Part shown: positions 39,513 through 48,437 of the stretch, one piece after another
How positions within the stretch are numbered: position 1 is the first letter of the stretch
Layout of the letters: the number at the start of each line of letters is the position of its first letter
DNA from: Streptomyces physcomitrii
Lineage (GTDB): Bacteria; Actinomycetota; Actinomycetes; Streptomycetales; Streptomycetaceae
Assembly (NCBI RefSeq): GCF_012273655.1
Contig: NZ_JAAWWP010000019.1
Span: 23,652-87,651, forward strand
Length of the DNA stretch: 64,000 nucleotides
Reading direction: 5' to 3'
Position numbers and translations under genes: made by a program
Notes under the pieces: model-generated
Databases searched by the model: none
What the model saw: only the letters and a program-made list of their open reading frames with translations
What the model was told of the DNA's origin: nothing

Positions 39513-39683
39513 TCACCAGCGGTACCAGCGGGACCGCTTTCCGCCGGACGAGGTGGAGCGCAGAAGAAAACCGAGGGCCCACAGGACGAGTACCGCTATC
39601 GCCACGAACCACAGGGCCTTGAGCGCGAATCCGAGCCCGAAGAGGATCAGGATCAGCAGGAGTACGACAAGAAGGGGAACCAC
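39513..39683 (-). CDS. 56-residue hydrophobic membrane protein
   Basis: Starts GTG at 39683 behind GGAGGC at eight bases. The product begins VPLLVVLLLILILFGLGFAL and continues as a second hydrophobic helix (LWFVAIAVLVLWALGFLL), ending in a basic tail (GGKRSRWYRW). It is a two-helix membrane miniprotein of the type annotated simply as hydrophobic protein in Streptomyces genomes, often near stress sigma genes. It lies 267 bp from, and divergent to, the sigma factor. The function is unknown. Translation was read directly from the sequence. Confidence 0.75.
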   Translation of the reverse strand: MVPLLVVLLLILILFGLGFALKALWFVAIAVLVLWALGFLLRSTSSGGKRSRWYRW

Positions 39684-39723
39684 GGGAATCAGCCTCCGAA
39701 TTGAGCGGTGTCAGAGAGCCGTG

Positions 39724-39747
39724 TGCCCCGGTACGGAGATCCAAACC
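39724..39747 (-). promoter_or_regulatory. Possible SigB-type promoter for the hydrophobic miniprotein
   Basis: On the minus strand GGTT, 14 bases, GGGGCA approximates the Streptomyces SigB-type pattern GNNT-N14-16-GGGTAY, about 40 bases before the start. The -10 half matches only partly. Confidence 0.25.
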
Positions 39748-39950
39748 AAAAGCGGGATTCCGGAGCGGTCCGGCGCCCGTCCGCGGGGCGGCGCGGCGCC
39801 CCACGGGTGCCGTCCCGGCCCGCGCGCCCCAGGGCCGTACCATCGCCCCCGGGGAACCGGCGACAACTGTTTCCCCTCAGCAAGGATTAGACGGTTGAAG
39901 TCCGGGCAGGCGGCTGAAGCGGAGCCGCCGCGCCGTTGGAGGGGTGGGAC

Positions 39951-40841
39951 ATGAGTGCAGACCGAGCCGGAGTCCAGGTTGCCGGGCAGGAGGCGACGGA
40001 GGGGGAGTCGCGGCAGGTCATGGTGGAGGCGGGAGTGCCCGAGGTCGGCGACCCGAGCCGCGTCTCGCCGCGCGACGCCCGCGAGTTGACCCGGATCTTC
40101 CTGGTCCGGCTCCAGGAACTGGAGGAGGGCACCCCGGGCCACCAGTACGTGCGCAACACACTGATCGAGATGAACCTCTCCCTCGTGCAGTTCGCCGCGA
40201 GCCGCTTCCGCGGGCGCGGGCAGGCGCTCGGGCAGATGGACGACATCGTCCAGGTCGGCACCATCGGGCTGATCAAGGCGATCGACCGGTTCGACCTGTC
40301 CCGGGAAACCGAATTCACCACCTTCGCCATCCCGTACATCGTGGGGGAGATCAAGCGCTTCTTCCGGGACACCACCTGGGCGGTGCGGGTGCCGCGGCGG
40401 CTCCAGGAGCTGCGGATCGAGCTGGGAAAGGCCAAGGAGGAGCTCTCCGGAATTCTCGACCGCGATCCTTCGGTGTCCGAACTCGCCGAATTCCTCGAAC
40501 TCGGCGAGGAAGAGGTCCTCGAAGGGCTTGTGGCGAGCAACGGCTATGTCGCGAGCTCGCTGGACGCGCCCTACGAGGGCCCCGACGCGGAGGGCCGCAA
40601 TGCCGCCGATTTCCTGGGCGACGTCGATGAACGCCTGGAACTCGTCGAGCAGTTGCATTCGCTGAAGCCGCTCCTCGGCGAACTCGGCGAGCGCGACCGG
40701 CGGCTCCTGGAGATGCGCTTCGGCCAGGAGATGACGCAGGCACAGATCGGCGCCGAGCTCGGCCTCTCCCAGATGCATGTCTCCCGGCTGCTCACCGCCG
40801 TCCTGAAGAAGCTCCGCAGGAACATGCTGCCCACCGGCTGA
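39951..40841 (+). CDS. RNA polymerase sigma factor, SigB/SigF/SigG (group 3) family
   Basis: 296 residues. Region 2 contains IEMNLSLVQFAASRFRGRGQ and MDDIVQVGTIGLIKAIDRFD; the -10-reading helix follows in FTTFAIPYIVGEIKRFFRD. Region 3 is ELRIELGKAKEELSGILDRD, and region 4 ends in a helix-turn-helix (MTQAQIGAELGLSQMHVSRL). Region 1.1 is absent, as in stress and sporulation sigmas. The first ~35 residues are a variable leader. ATG at 39951 with GGAGGGG before it; a TTG 15 bases upstream is less likely. No anti-sigma or anti-anti-sigma gene is adjacent, so control must come from elsewhere. Confidence 0.93.
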   Translation: MSADRAGVQVAGQEATEGESRQVMVEAGVPEVGDPSRVSPRDARELTRIFLVRLQELEEGTPGHQYVRNTLIEMNLSLVQFAASRFRGRGQALGQMDDIVQVGTIGLIKAIDRFDLSRETEFTTFAIPYIVGEIKRFFRDTTWAVRVPRRLQELRIELGKAKEELSGILDRDPSVSELAEFLELGEEEVLEGLVASNGYVASSLDAPYEGPDAEGRNAADFLGDVDERLELVEQLHSLKPLLGELGERDRRLLEMRFGQEMTQAQIGAELGLSQMHVSRLLTAVLKKLRRNMLPTG

Positions 40842-40984
40842 AGGGCGCCCCCGGCGGCGCGGGCGCGGCGGCCGTGGAACAGGCGATCCCTGAGCCGCCT
40901 CCCGTTCCGTGCCATGTTCACGCGAAGGGGCGATCCTGGCGGCCGTCCCGGATGGCGCCGCGGGGCCCCGGGTAGGGCCCGGCC

Positions 40985-43198
40985 ATGACGCAGCCGTTCG
41001 TTCTGCCGGACTTCTACCTGCCGTATCCCGCCCAGCTCAATCCGCACCTGGAGGAGGCCCGGGCGCACAGCGCCGACTGGGCGCGGGAGAGGGGGATGCT
41101 GGAGGGCTCCGGCGTCTGGGACACCGCCGACCTCGAAGCCCACGACTACGCGCTCCTGTGCGCGTACACCCACCCGGACTGCGACGGGCCCGCGCTCTCC
41201 CTGGTCACCGACTGGTACGTGTGGGTCTTCTTCTTCGACGACCACTTCCTGGAACTCTTCAAGCGCAGCCAGGACCGCGCGGCCGGCAAGGCGCACCTCG
41301 ACCGCCTGGCCCGCTTCATGCCGATGGACCTCGCCACGCCGATGCCCGAGCCGCAGAACCCGGTCGAGGCCGGGCTCGCCGATCTGTGGACCCGTACCGT
41401 GCCCGCGATGTCCGCGGCCTGGCGGGACCGCTTCGCCGAGTCGACCAGGAACCTGCTCAACGAGTCCGACTGGGAGCTCTCCAACATCAACGAGGGCCGG
41501 ATCGCCAACCCGGTCGAGTACATCGAGATGCGCCGCAAGGTGGGCGGCGCGCCCTGGTCCGCCGGTCTCGTTGAGTACGCCACCGCCGAGGTCCCCGCCC
41601 GGATCGCCCGCTCCCGCCCGCTGCGGGTGCTCCGCGACGCCTTCTCCGACGGCGTCCATCTGCGCAACGACCTCTTCTCCTACCAGCGCGAGGTCCAGGA
41701 CGAGGGCGAACTCAGCAACGGTGTCCTGGTCCTGGAGACCTTCCTCGGCTGTACGACGCAGGAGGCCGCCGACGCCGTCAACGACCTGATCACCTCCCGG
41801 CTCCAGCAGTTCGAGGCCACCGCGCTGACCGAACTGCCCGCGCAGTGCGCCGAGAGCGCGCTCGACCCGGGAGAGTACGCGGCGGTCGCGGCCTATGTGA
41901 AGGGCCTGCAGGACTGGCAGTCGGGCGGCCACGAATGGCATCTGCGCTCCAGCCGCTACATGAACGAGGGCGCGGTGCGCGAGAGTTCGCCGCCGGCCGG
42001 GCCGACCGGCCTCGGCACCTCGGCCGCCGCGGTGCGCTCACTGCTCTCCCCGGCGAGCGCCCGGCGGCTGCGCAACCACGCGCACGTGCCCCACCAGCGC
42101 GTCGGCCCCTCGCAGATCCCCGACTTCGAGACCGGCTACGAACTGCGGCTGAGCCCCCTGCTGCCCACCGCCCGGGACCATCTGGCCGACTGGGCGCGCG
42201 CCACCGGCATCACCCGCGAGGGCCTGTGGGACCAGGCCGCCCTCGACCGCTACGACCTGGCGCTGTGCGCCGCCGGGATCTATCCGGACGCCGACCAGAA
42301 GGACCTCGACCTCGGCTCCGCCTGGCTGGCCTGGGGCACCTACGGCGACGACTGGTACCCGGCGCTGTACGCCCGTACCGGCGACTTCGCGGGCGCCCGG
42401 CTCGCCACCGAGCGCCTGAAGGCCCTGATGGTCGTGGACGAACCGGAGGCGGCGCTCGCCGCCCCGCAGGCCAACGCCCTGGAACGCGCCCTCGCCGACC
42501 TCTGGTCGCGCACCGCGGGGCCCATGCCGCCCGAGGGCCGCGCCCTGTTCCGCGACGGCGTGGTGGCCATGCTCGACGGCTGGCTGTGGGAGGTGTCCAA
42601 CGAGATCCAGCACCGCATCCCGGACCCGGTCGACTACATCGAGATGCGCAGGGACACCTTCGGCTCCGAGATGACGACCAGCCTCTCGCGCATCTCGCAC
42701 GGCAAGCGCGTACCCGACGAGATCTACGCCAGCGGCCCGATGCGCTCGCTCGTCAACGCGGCGATGGACTACGCCTGCCTGCTCAACGACCTGTTCTCGT
42801 ACCAGAAGGAGATCGAGTACGACGGCGAGGTGCACAACGGCGTCCTCGTGGTGCAGAACTTCTTCGACTGCGACTACGCCACCGGTGTGGCCCTCGTCCA
42901 CGATCTGATGCAGGGCAGGCTGCGCCAGTTCCGGCATGTGGTGGAGCACGAACTGCCCGTGCTCTACGAGGACTTCGGCCTCGACGAGGAGGCGCGCGAG
43001 GTTCTCGCCGGGTATGTCACGGAGCTGGAGAACTGGCTGACCGCCATCCTCCACTGGCACCGCGAGTGCCGGCGCTACCGGGAGGAGTACCTCTCGCACG
43101 GCATCGGCGCCGGCACCCCCGCGCCCCGCCGCGCGGACTCCCTGCCGGCCGGCCCTGCCCTGCCCTTCGCCTGGCGGGCCGCGCCCCCGGCGGGGTGA
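40985..43198 (+). CDS. geoA: Geosmin synthase (bifunctional germacradienol/geosmin synthase)
   Basis: 737 residues, two tandem terpene-synthase domains as in known geosmin synthases. The N-terminal domain (about 1-330) has the Mg-binding DDHFLE (Asp85-Asp86) and the NSE-type element NDLFSYQRE (Asn228), and converts farnesyl diphosphate to germacradienol. The C-terminal domain (about 370-710) has DDWYPALY and a second NDLFSYQKE, and turns germacradienol into geosmin plus acetone. The linker between them is Ala/Ser-rich. Cytosolic. The ATG at 40985 is the natural start. It is monocistronic, followed by a good hairpin. Confidence 0.98.
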   Translation: MTQPFVLPDFYLPYPAQLNPHLEEARAHSADWARERGMLEGSGVWDTADLEAHDYALLCAYTHPDCDGPALSLVTDWYVWVFFFDDHFLELFKRSQDRAAGKAHLDRLARFMPMDLATPMPEPQNPVEAGLADLWTRTVPAMSAAWRDRFAESTRNLLNESDWELSNINEGRIANPVEYIEMRRKVGGAPWSAGLVEYATAEVPARIARSRPLRVLRDAFSDGVHLRNDLFSYQREVQDEGELSNGVLVLETFLGCTTQEAADAVNDLITSRLQQFEATALTELPAQCAESALDPGEYAAVAAYVKGLQDWQSGGHEWHLRSSRYMNEGAVRESSPPAGPTGLGTSAAAVRSLLSPASARRLRNHAHVPHQRVGPSQIPDFETGYELRLSPLLPTARDHLADWARATGITREGLWDQAALDRYDLALCAAGIYPDADQKDLDLGSAWLAWGTYGDDWYPALYARTGDFAGARLATERLKALMVVDEPEAALAAPQANALERALADLWSRTAGPMPPEGRALFRDGVVAMLDGWLWEVSNEIQHRIPDPVDYIEMRRDTFGSEMTTSLSRISHGKRVPDEIYASGPMRSLVNAAMDYACLLNDLFSYQKEIEYDGEVHNGVLVVQNFFDCDYATGVALVHDLMQGRLRQFRHVVEHELPVLYEDFGLDEEAREVLAGYVTELENWLTAILHWHRECRRYREEYLSHGIGAGTPAPRRADSLPAGPALPFAWRAAPPAG

Positions 43199-43241
43199 AC
43201 CGACCGGGGCGCCGCACACCGGCGGCCCCGGCGGCACGGAC

Positions 43242-43278
43242 GTGGCCCGGATGCCTGGCGGGAGGGCGTCCGGGCCAC
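43242..43278 (+). terminator. Hairpin terminator of the geosmin synthase gene
   Basis: 14-bp stem with one G-T wobble (43242-43255 / 43265-43278, 9-base loop), 44 bases after the stop. Confidence 0.7.
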
Positions 43279-43394
43279 CTTGCTGCCCGGCGCCGCGCAA
43301 CTGCCCGCCGTGATGCCGGATTTCCGCCTGTTATCACCCGTTCGTGAATCGTGGCGCGGGGTGGCGGCGGGTAGTTCTCCGGCGGAGGCGAGAC

Positions 43395-44117
43395 ATGGAA
43401 CAGACTGCTTTGCGACCCAAGCCGATGCCGGGCCGTGAGACGCCCGGCGAGAAGACCCGCGGCCGTGGCGCCGGCGTACGGGGCCGGGTTTCCGGGGGTG
43501 CGCCCGGCCCCACCGGCGGCCGACGGCCGGGAGCGGTACGCAGGCGCAGGCGGCGCCTGTTCACCCTGCTCGCGGGGCTGGTGGCCGCCGCCGCTCTGGT
43601 GCTCTCCGGGGTCGGCCTCGGCACGGTGAGCGCCACCGTCATCGGGATGAGCAAGCTCGCCGACATGCAGAAGTCCGGCGGCGGCCCGGGCGGGGCGCCC
43701 CAGGCCCCCGGGGCAGCCGCCCCCGGCGAGGCCAAGGGCGGCGAGAAGGGAGCCCCCGCGCCCGGCCGGGAGTCCGGTGCCGAGACCGGGGCAGGGGCCA
43801 AGGGCAAGGCGGGCGAGGGCAGTTCGGCCGGTGAGGGCCGCGGCAAGGAGCCCGCCACGCTCGGCATCGAGGCGGTGGACGCCCCGGACGGCAGGGGCGC
43901 GCTCCTTGTCGGGGTGCATCTGCCGGGGCCCGGCTATACGGCGGGACTGGTGCGCGGCGACACCCTGATCCGGTTCGGGGACCGGGAGATCCGCTCGGCC
44001 GGGGACCTCGCCCGCGCCGTGACCCGCGCGCAGCCGGGCAAGCGGGTCCCGCTGACGGTGCGGCACGAGAACGGCACCGAGCAGCAACTCTCCGCGGTAC
44101 CGGGCGTCATGACGTGA
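43395..44117 (+). CDS. Membrane-anchored PDZ-domain protein
   Basis: 240 residues. The N-terminal ~55 residues are Arg/Gly/Pro-rich and cytosolic. One helix (LFTLLAGLVAAAALVLSGVGLGTV) follows, then a Gly/Ala/Glu/Lys-rich linker of ~80 residues. The C-terminal PDZ domain (ALLVGVHLPGPGYTAGLVRG, then LIRFGDREIRSAGDLARAV and GKRVPLTVRHENGTEQQLS) should face the outside. HtrA-type proteases have this layout but also a trypsin domain, which is missing here, so the protein probably binds other proteins or peptides rather than cutting them. ATG at 43395 behind GGAGGCG. Confidence 0.82.
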   Translation: MEQTALRPKPMPGRETPGEKTRGRGAGVRGRVSGGAPGPTGGRRPGAVRRRRRRLFTLLAGLVAAAALVLSGVGLGTVSATVIGMSKLADMQKSGGGPGGAPQAPGAAAPGEAKGGEKGAPAPGRESGAETGAGAKGKAGEGSSAGEGRGKEPATLGIEAVDAPDGRGALLVGVHLPGPGYTAGLVRGDTLIRFGDREIRSAGDLARAVTRAQPGKRVPLTVRHENGTEQQLSAVPGVMT

Positions 44118-44241
44118 ACCGGGGGGCGGGACCCGGAGAGGCGGCCGTGTCCGTCCGGGCCGGGCGCGCGGCCCGCCCCCGTCCGGTGCCGGCTCGGCTC
44201 CCTGACAACCAGCATCGGGCACACCGCGGCGGCGGCCGCGC

Positions 44242-45987
44242 TCAGGCCTGGCCGAGCACCACGCAGGACTCGCCCGGCAGGGTGAGCACGCCTGCCTCGT
44301 CGGGCGGGCCGAGGGGGTCCCAGGCTGCGAGGACCCGGGGGCGGCCCCGGCCGAGCGGGATGGCGGCGGGCTCCGGGCCGAGGTTCACCGCGATCCGCAG
44401 GTCGCCGCGGCGGAAGGCGAGCCAGCGGGCCCCCTCGTCGAAGGCGGGGCGCAGCGCGGTCAGGTCCGGGTCGGTGAGGTCGGAGTACCGGTGGCGCAGG
44501 GCGATCAGGGTGCGGTACCAGTCGAGCAGCCGGGAGTGCGGTCGCCGTCCGGGCTCCGACCAGTCCAGGCAGGAGCGCGCGCGGGTGGCCGGGTCCTGGG
44601 GGTCGGGGACCTCCTCCTCGGCCCAGCCGTGCGCGGTGAACTCCCGCCGCCTGCCGCGCCGTACGGCCTCGGCCAGCTCCGGGTCGGTGTGGTCGGTGAA
44701 GTACTGCCAGGGCGTACCGGCACCCCACTCCTCGCCCATGAACAGCATCGGGGTGAAGGGCGCGGTCAGGGTCAGCGTGGCCGCGCAGGCGAGGAGGCCG
44801 GGGCTCAGGCCCGCGGCCAGCCGGTCGCCGAGGGCCCGGTTGCCGATCTGGTCGTGGGTCTGGGCGTAGCCGAGCAGCCGGTGCGCCGAGACCCGCTCGC
44901 GGTCCAGCGGCCTGCCGTGGCGGCGCCCCCGGAAGCTGGAGTACGTGCCGTCGTGGAAGAAGCCGCCGGTCAGGCACTTGGTGAGGGCGGCGAGCGGGGC
45001 CTTCGCGAAGTCGGCGTAGTAGCCCTGGGACTCACCCGTCAGGGCGGTGTGCAGGGCGTGGTGGAAGTCGTCGTTCCACTGGGCGTGCAGTCCGGTGCCG
45101 CCCTCGCCGCGGGCGCGGATCAGCCGGGGGTCGTTGAGATCGGACTCGGCGATCAGGAAGAGCGGCCTGCCGGTCTCCGCGGCCAGCGCGTCGACCGCCT
45201 CGGCGAGCGCTTCGAGGAAGGGCAGGGCCCGGTCGTCGTGCAGGGCGTGCACGGCGTCCAGGCGCAGCCCGTCGAGCCGGTAGTCGCGCAGCCAGGCGAG
45301 CGCGCTGCCGATGAGGAAGTCCCGCACCTCGTCCGAACCCGGGGCGTCCAGGTTCACGGCCGCGCCCCAGGGGGTGTGGTGGGTCTCGGTGAAGTACGGG
45401 CCGAAGGCGGGCAGGTGGTTGCCGTCCGGACCGAGATGGTTGTGGACCACGTCGAGGACCACCCCGAGCCCCTCGGCGTGCGCCGCGTCGACAAAGCGCT
45501 TCAGCGCCTCGGGGCCGCCGTAGGGCTCGTGCACCGCCCAGAGCGCGACCCCGTCGTAGCCCCAGCCGTGGCGGCCGGGGAAGGGGCAGAGGGGCATCAG
45601 CTCCACATGTGTGACGCCGAGCCGGGCCAGGTGCCCGAGCCGCCCGGCCGCCGCGTCGAGGGTGCCCTCGGGGGTGTAGGTGCCCACGTGCAGTTCGTAG
45701 AGGACGGCGCCCGGCAACCCGCGGCCCGGCGGGTGCGCCGTCCAGGTGTGCCGGGTGTGGTCGACCACCGCGCTGAGCCCGTCGGGGCCGTCCGGCTGGC
45801 GGCGCGAGCGCGGGTCCGGCAGCACGGGGCCGCCGTCCAGGGCGTAGCCGTAGCGGTCGCCGTCGCGCGCCGGGGCCTGCCCGGCCCACCAGCCCGGGCG
45901 CCCGGGGGCGGGGCCGAGGGCGTGCTCCGCCCCCGACAGGTGCAGCGTGACCTCGGCGGCCTGCGGTGCCCACACCTCGAACTGCAC
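44242..45987 (-). CDS. treZ: Malto-oligosyltrehalose trehalohydrolase (TreZ)
   Basis: 581 residues, GH13. N-terminal E-set domain (FEVWAPQAAEVTLHLSGAEH), then the barrel with YELHVGTYTPEGTLDAAAGR, VVLDVVHNHLG, the nucleophile in GLRLDAVHAL, acid/base Glu in FLIAESDLND and YAQTHDQIGNRALG. It releases trehalose from maltooligosyl-trehalose made by TreY. Cytosolic. GTG at 45987 was chosen for GGAG eight bases upstream and the E-set domain starting at once; the frame extends to 46242 without coding character. treY lies about 4 kb away on the same strand, with other genes in between. Confidence 0.95.
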   Translation of the reverse strand: MQFEVWAPQAAEVTLHLSGAEHALGPAPGRPGWWAGQAPARDGDRYGYALDGGPVLPDPRSRRQPDGPDGLSAVVDHTRHTWTAHPPGRGLPGAVLYELHVGTYTPEGTLDAAAGRLGHLARLGVTHVELMPLCPFPGRHGWGYDGVALWAVHEPYGGPEALKRFVDAAHAEGLGVVLDVVHNHLGPDGNHLPAFGPYFTETHHTPWGAAVNLDAPGSDEVRDFLIGSALAWLRDYRLDGLRLDAVHALHDDRALPFLEALAEAVDALAAETGRPLFLIAESDLNDPRLIRARGEGGTGLHAQWNDDFHHALHTALTGESQGYYADFAKAPLAALTKCLTGGFFHDGTYSSFRGRRHGRPLDRERVSAHRLLGYAQTHDQIGNRALGDRLAAGLSPGLLACAATLTLTAPFTPMLFMGEEWGAGTPWQYFTDHTDPELAEAVRRGRRREFTAHGWAEEEVPDPQDPATRARSCLDWSEPGRRPHSRLLDWYRTLIALRHRYSDLTDPDLTALRPAFDEGARWLAFRRGDLRIAVNLGPEPAAIPLGRGRPRVLAAWDPLGPPDEAGVLTLPGESCVVLGQA

Positions 45988-46340
45988 GGACGCGTCTCCT
46001 TCGGGAAGTGCCGACAGCCCTGCGCAGAAAGCTCTGACAGTTCTGACAGCTCTGATGTCTCTGCCCTGCCGGTCCTGACGTTCTGACGTTCTGACGTTCT
46101 GACAGTCACCGTGATGTCGCCCGTCCATCCTGCGGCAGGAGGCGGCCCCGCGCCCCCGGGTCGCCCGATCTGCTCGCCGCCATGGGGGCGCGGGCGGCCG
46201 TCCGTAACAGTGCTGCTGCGGCGGCCGCGCGGATTCGTCCACCTCATGCCCCGTCCGTGCTGGTCAAGGACCTGTACGGGGTGTGACGACCCCGGCGCCC
46301 TGCTGGACACCCCGGGCGCTGCTGATCGACAATCCGGGAT
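45988..46340. promoter_or_regulatory. 353-bp divergent promoter region between treZ and the FHA gene
   Basis: No gene is seen. It contains the CTGAC repeat array listed next. Near the FHA start a GACAAT box lies about eleven bases before the GTG, which would suit a leaderless transcript for that gene (inference). Confidence 0.4.
46033..46104. repeat. Array of TTCTGACG-type repeats upstream of treZ
   Basis: Three contiguous 8-bp units (46081-46088, 46089-46096, 46097-46104; last base varies) are preceded by a diverged unit at 46074-46080. Further related copies lie at 46033-46039, 46041-46048 and 46051-46057. The array is 46-117 bases upstream of the treZ start. Confidence 0.8.
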
Positions 46341-46904
46341 GTGACGTCGTCCTTCGAGTTCCCCGCGGTCCCCGTGCGGCTCTCCGACGCCGAGCGCGAC
46401 CAGGCGCTGCAGGCGCTCCGGGAGGGTGCCGCCGTCGGCAAGCTCTCCCATGACACCTTCCTCCGGCGCATGGAACTCGTCCTCGCCGCCCGGCGGCCCG
46501 ACGAACTCGCCGCGCTCACCGCGGATCTGACGAGCGGACCGGACAGGGAGGGGCCGGTCCAGCGGGCGCTGTTCGGCGGGGTGCGCGCGGTCTCCGGCTT
46601 CACCGCCCGGATGCGCAAGGTCTGGCAGGTCGAGCGGCTCCCGGTGCTGCGGCTGCCCGCCGCCCCCACGCACGAGCCGCTGCGGATAGGGCGCGAGCCG
46701 GGCAACGGCCTGCGGCTGAGCCACGAGACGGTCTCCCGGGTGCACGCGGAGCTGATCCGACAGGGCGGCATCTGGGTGCTGCGGGACCTCGGTTCGAGCA
46801 ACGGCACCTGCGTGAACGGCCGCCGGGTCATCGGGGCCGCGGTGGTCCAGGAGGGCGACCAGGTGAGCTTCGGCCAGATGTCCTTCCGCCTCTCCGCGAG
46901 CTGA
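46341..46904 (+). CDS. DUF1707 plus FHA-domain protein
   Basis: 187 residues. Residues ~10-65 are a DUF1707 SHOCT-like domain (VRLSDAERDQALQALREGAA, then GKLSHDTFLRRMELVLAARR). Residues ~100-185 are a forkhead-associated domain (LRIGREPGNGLRLSHETVSR, VHAEL, DLGSSNGTCVNGRRV) that binds phosphothreonine peptides. It should act as a reader of Ser/Thr kinase signals in the cytosol. No kinase gene is next to it. The GTG at 46341 is the likely start. Convergent with the M14 peptidase gene across 45 bp. Confidence 0.88.
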   Translation: MTSSFEFPAVPVRLSDAERDQALQALREGAAVGKLSHDTFLRRMELVLAARRPDELAALTADLTSGPDREGPVQRALFGGVRAVSGFTARMRKVWQVERLPVLRLPAAPTHEPLRIGREPGNGLRLSHETVSRVHAELIRQGGIWVLRDLGSSNGTCVNGRRVIGAAVVQEGDQVSFGQMSFRLSAS

Positions 46905-46949
46905 CCGCCCTCCGCCGCCCGGCCCGACTCCCGTACGTACGAAGGCGGT

Positions 46950-48197
46950 TCAGGCCGCCGGTGCCGCCTGCCTGGCCGCCACCAGGACCGTGCGGGACTG
47001 GTGCTCCACCTGGGAGGCCAGCGGTACCCAGCGGGCCCGGAACCGGCGCGCGAAGGCCTCGCACCAGCCGCCGACCAGTGCTTCGAGGCGCGCCTGAGCC
47101 GGGTCCTCGGCCGCCCGCAGCACCCGCAGCAGCATGGCCCCGGCCCGCAGCGGCAGCCGGCGCCCGAAGGCGTCGATGCTGCCGATGTACGCCACCGTCG
47201 CCCCGGGCGCCTCGGTCCCGGCCCAGTCCGCGGCGAGACCCGGCGCCAGATCGAGCGCCCAGCGCGCGCCGCGCAGCAGCGGGCCCGGCGGTCCGGGTAG
47301 CCGGGGCAGCGCCTCGGCGAGGATCTCCTCCACCAGGCCCGTCTCGTGCCGCAGCCGGGCGGCGGTCTCCCGCAGCGCGCTCTCCGGCGCCGGGTGCGGG
47401 GCCGGGTCGTCGACCAGGTCGCTGGCCCACATCGGCACCTCGACGATCGCGGTGAGGCCGCCGTAGCGGTGCGCGTGGTGCCAGGTGCTGGCGCGGGCGT
47501 CCTCCGGCAGGCTGGGGAAGGCGGCCTCGGCGTCCGGCTGCGGCATCACATGGACCCCTGGCCCGGAGGCGGGCCAGCCCGCCGCGTCCGAGGCCCCGGT
47601 CTCCACCGGGATGTGCAGCGCGGCGGCCGACTTGGCGAAGGGCTCGGCGAGGCCCGGGATGTCCTTGGTGAGCTGCACCCAGCTGCCGCCCAGATCGGTG
47701 CCGTGCAGGGAGACCTGGAGGTACGGGCGCACCTGGTCGATGACCGCGGTCAGCGTCCGGGTCTCCGGCGGCAGCCGGTCCGGGGGCAGCACCGAGGGCG
47801 ACCACTCGGGCTGCTCGGGACCCGCGGGGCGGAAGAAGTGCCGGTGGTAGTCGTGCAGAGAGCGGGGCGCCGGGCTGCGGTGCAGATGGGCGCCGTCCGG
47901 GTCGGCGCAGAGCAGGAAGTGCCAGGAGCGGGCGGCCCGCAGCGCCGGGTCGGCCAGGGTCCGGCGGGCCAGTTCGAGCACGGTGGAACCGCCGGTGGGC
48001 TCGTTGGCGTGGGCGCCCGCGACGACCAGGACCGACTGCCGGGCCCGGCCTATCGACAGCAGGTGCATCGGGCGTCCGCCGCGGGAGGTGCCGACCTGCC
48101 GCAGGGTGCTCAGCGAGGGCCGCTCGGCCGTCAACTCCCGTGCCGCGGCGATCAGTTCCGTCACATTGGGATAGCGCTTTCCACTCAGGTGACTCAC
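46950..48197 (-). CDS. M14-family zinc carboxypeptidase
   Basis: 415 residues. Zinc-binding HANEP (GAHANEPTGG, His and Glu) at about residue 60, the third zinc His in VSLHGTDLGG, and the catalytic Glu region TAIVEVPMWASD are the M14 pattern. It should remove C-terminal residues or cleave peptidoglycan-type peptides. No signal peptide is seen (the N-terminus is SHLSGKRYPNVTELIAAARE), so it is probably cytosolic. The GTG at 48197 is supported by a promoter whose -35 lies exactly at the rival upstream start (48251). Confidence 0.85.
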   Translation of the reverse strand: MSHLSGKRYPNVTELIAAARELTAERPSLSTLRQVGTSRGGRPMHLLSIGRARQSVLVVAGAHANEPTGGSTVLELARRTLADPALRAARSWHFLLCADPDGAHLHRSPAPRSLHDYHRHFFRPAGPEQPEWSPSVLPPDRLPPETRTLTAVIDQVRPYLQVSLHGTDLGGSWVQLTKDIPGLAEPFAKSAAALHIPVETGASDAAGWPASGPGVHVMPQPDAEAAFPSLPEDARASTWHHAHRYGGLTAIVEVPMWASDLVDDPAPHPAPESALRETAARLRHETGLVEEILAEALPRLPGPPGPLLRGARWALDLAPGLAADWAGTEAPGATVAYIGSIDAFGRRLPLRAGAMLLRVLRAAEDPAQARLEALVGGWCEAFARRFRARWVPLASQVEHQSRTVLVAARQAAPAA

Positions 48198-48220
48198 CCC
48201 CGTCTGCCGCCCGGACGCAG

Positions 48221-48251
48221 GCAGTACCCCACGCGGCCCGGCCACTGTCAA
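48221..48251 (-). promoter_or_regulatory. Promoter of the M14 carboxypeptidase gene
   Basis: Consensus -35 TTGACA at 48246-48251 (minus strand), then a weak -10 (TACTGC) after about 19 bases. The start codon is 24 bases further on. The -35 is perfect but the -10 is poor, so the assignment is moderate. Confidence 0.4.
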
Positions 48252-48338
48252 GGCGGCTGTCCGGGGTGTCCGTCAGGCCCGCGGATCGGTACGGGCCCGG
48301 TCGTAGACGGCCTTCTCGCCGGGGGTGGTCCCGGCCCA

Positions 48339-48382
48339 GGAGACCGGAGAGAACCGGAGAGGGAGAACCGGAGAGGGAAAGC
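48339..48382. repeat. AACCGGAGAGGG short tandem repeat
   Basis: Three to four degenerate 11-13-bp units rich in CCGGAGAG, located between the M14 gene start and the chitosanase terminator. Probably slippage-generated spacer sequence. Confidence 0.6.
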
Positions 48383-48383
48383 A

Positions 48384-48424
48384 GTGGAGCCCGGCCGCGG
48401 GGCGGGGTGCGGGCCGGGCTCCAC
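48384..48424 (-). terminator. Hairpin terminator of the chitosanase gene
   Basis: Perfect 13-bp stem (48384-48396 / 48412-48424, 15-base GC-rich loop), 14 bases after the chitosanase stop. Confidence 0.75.
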
Positions 48425-48437
48425 GTGCGGGGCGGGT

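Noticed and set aside
43395..44117. HtrA-type serine protease
   Set aside because: It has the membrane anchor and PDZ domain but no trypsin-like domain or His-Asp-Ser triad.
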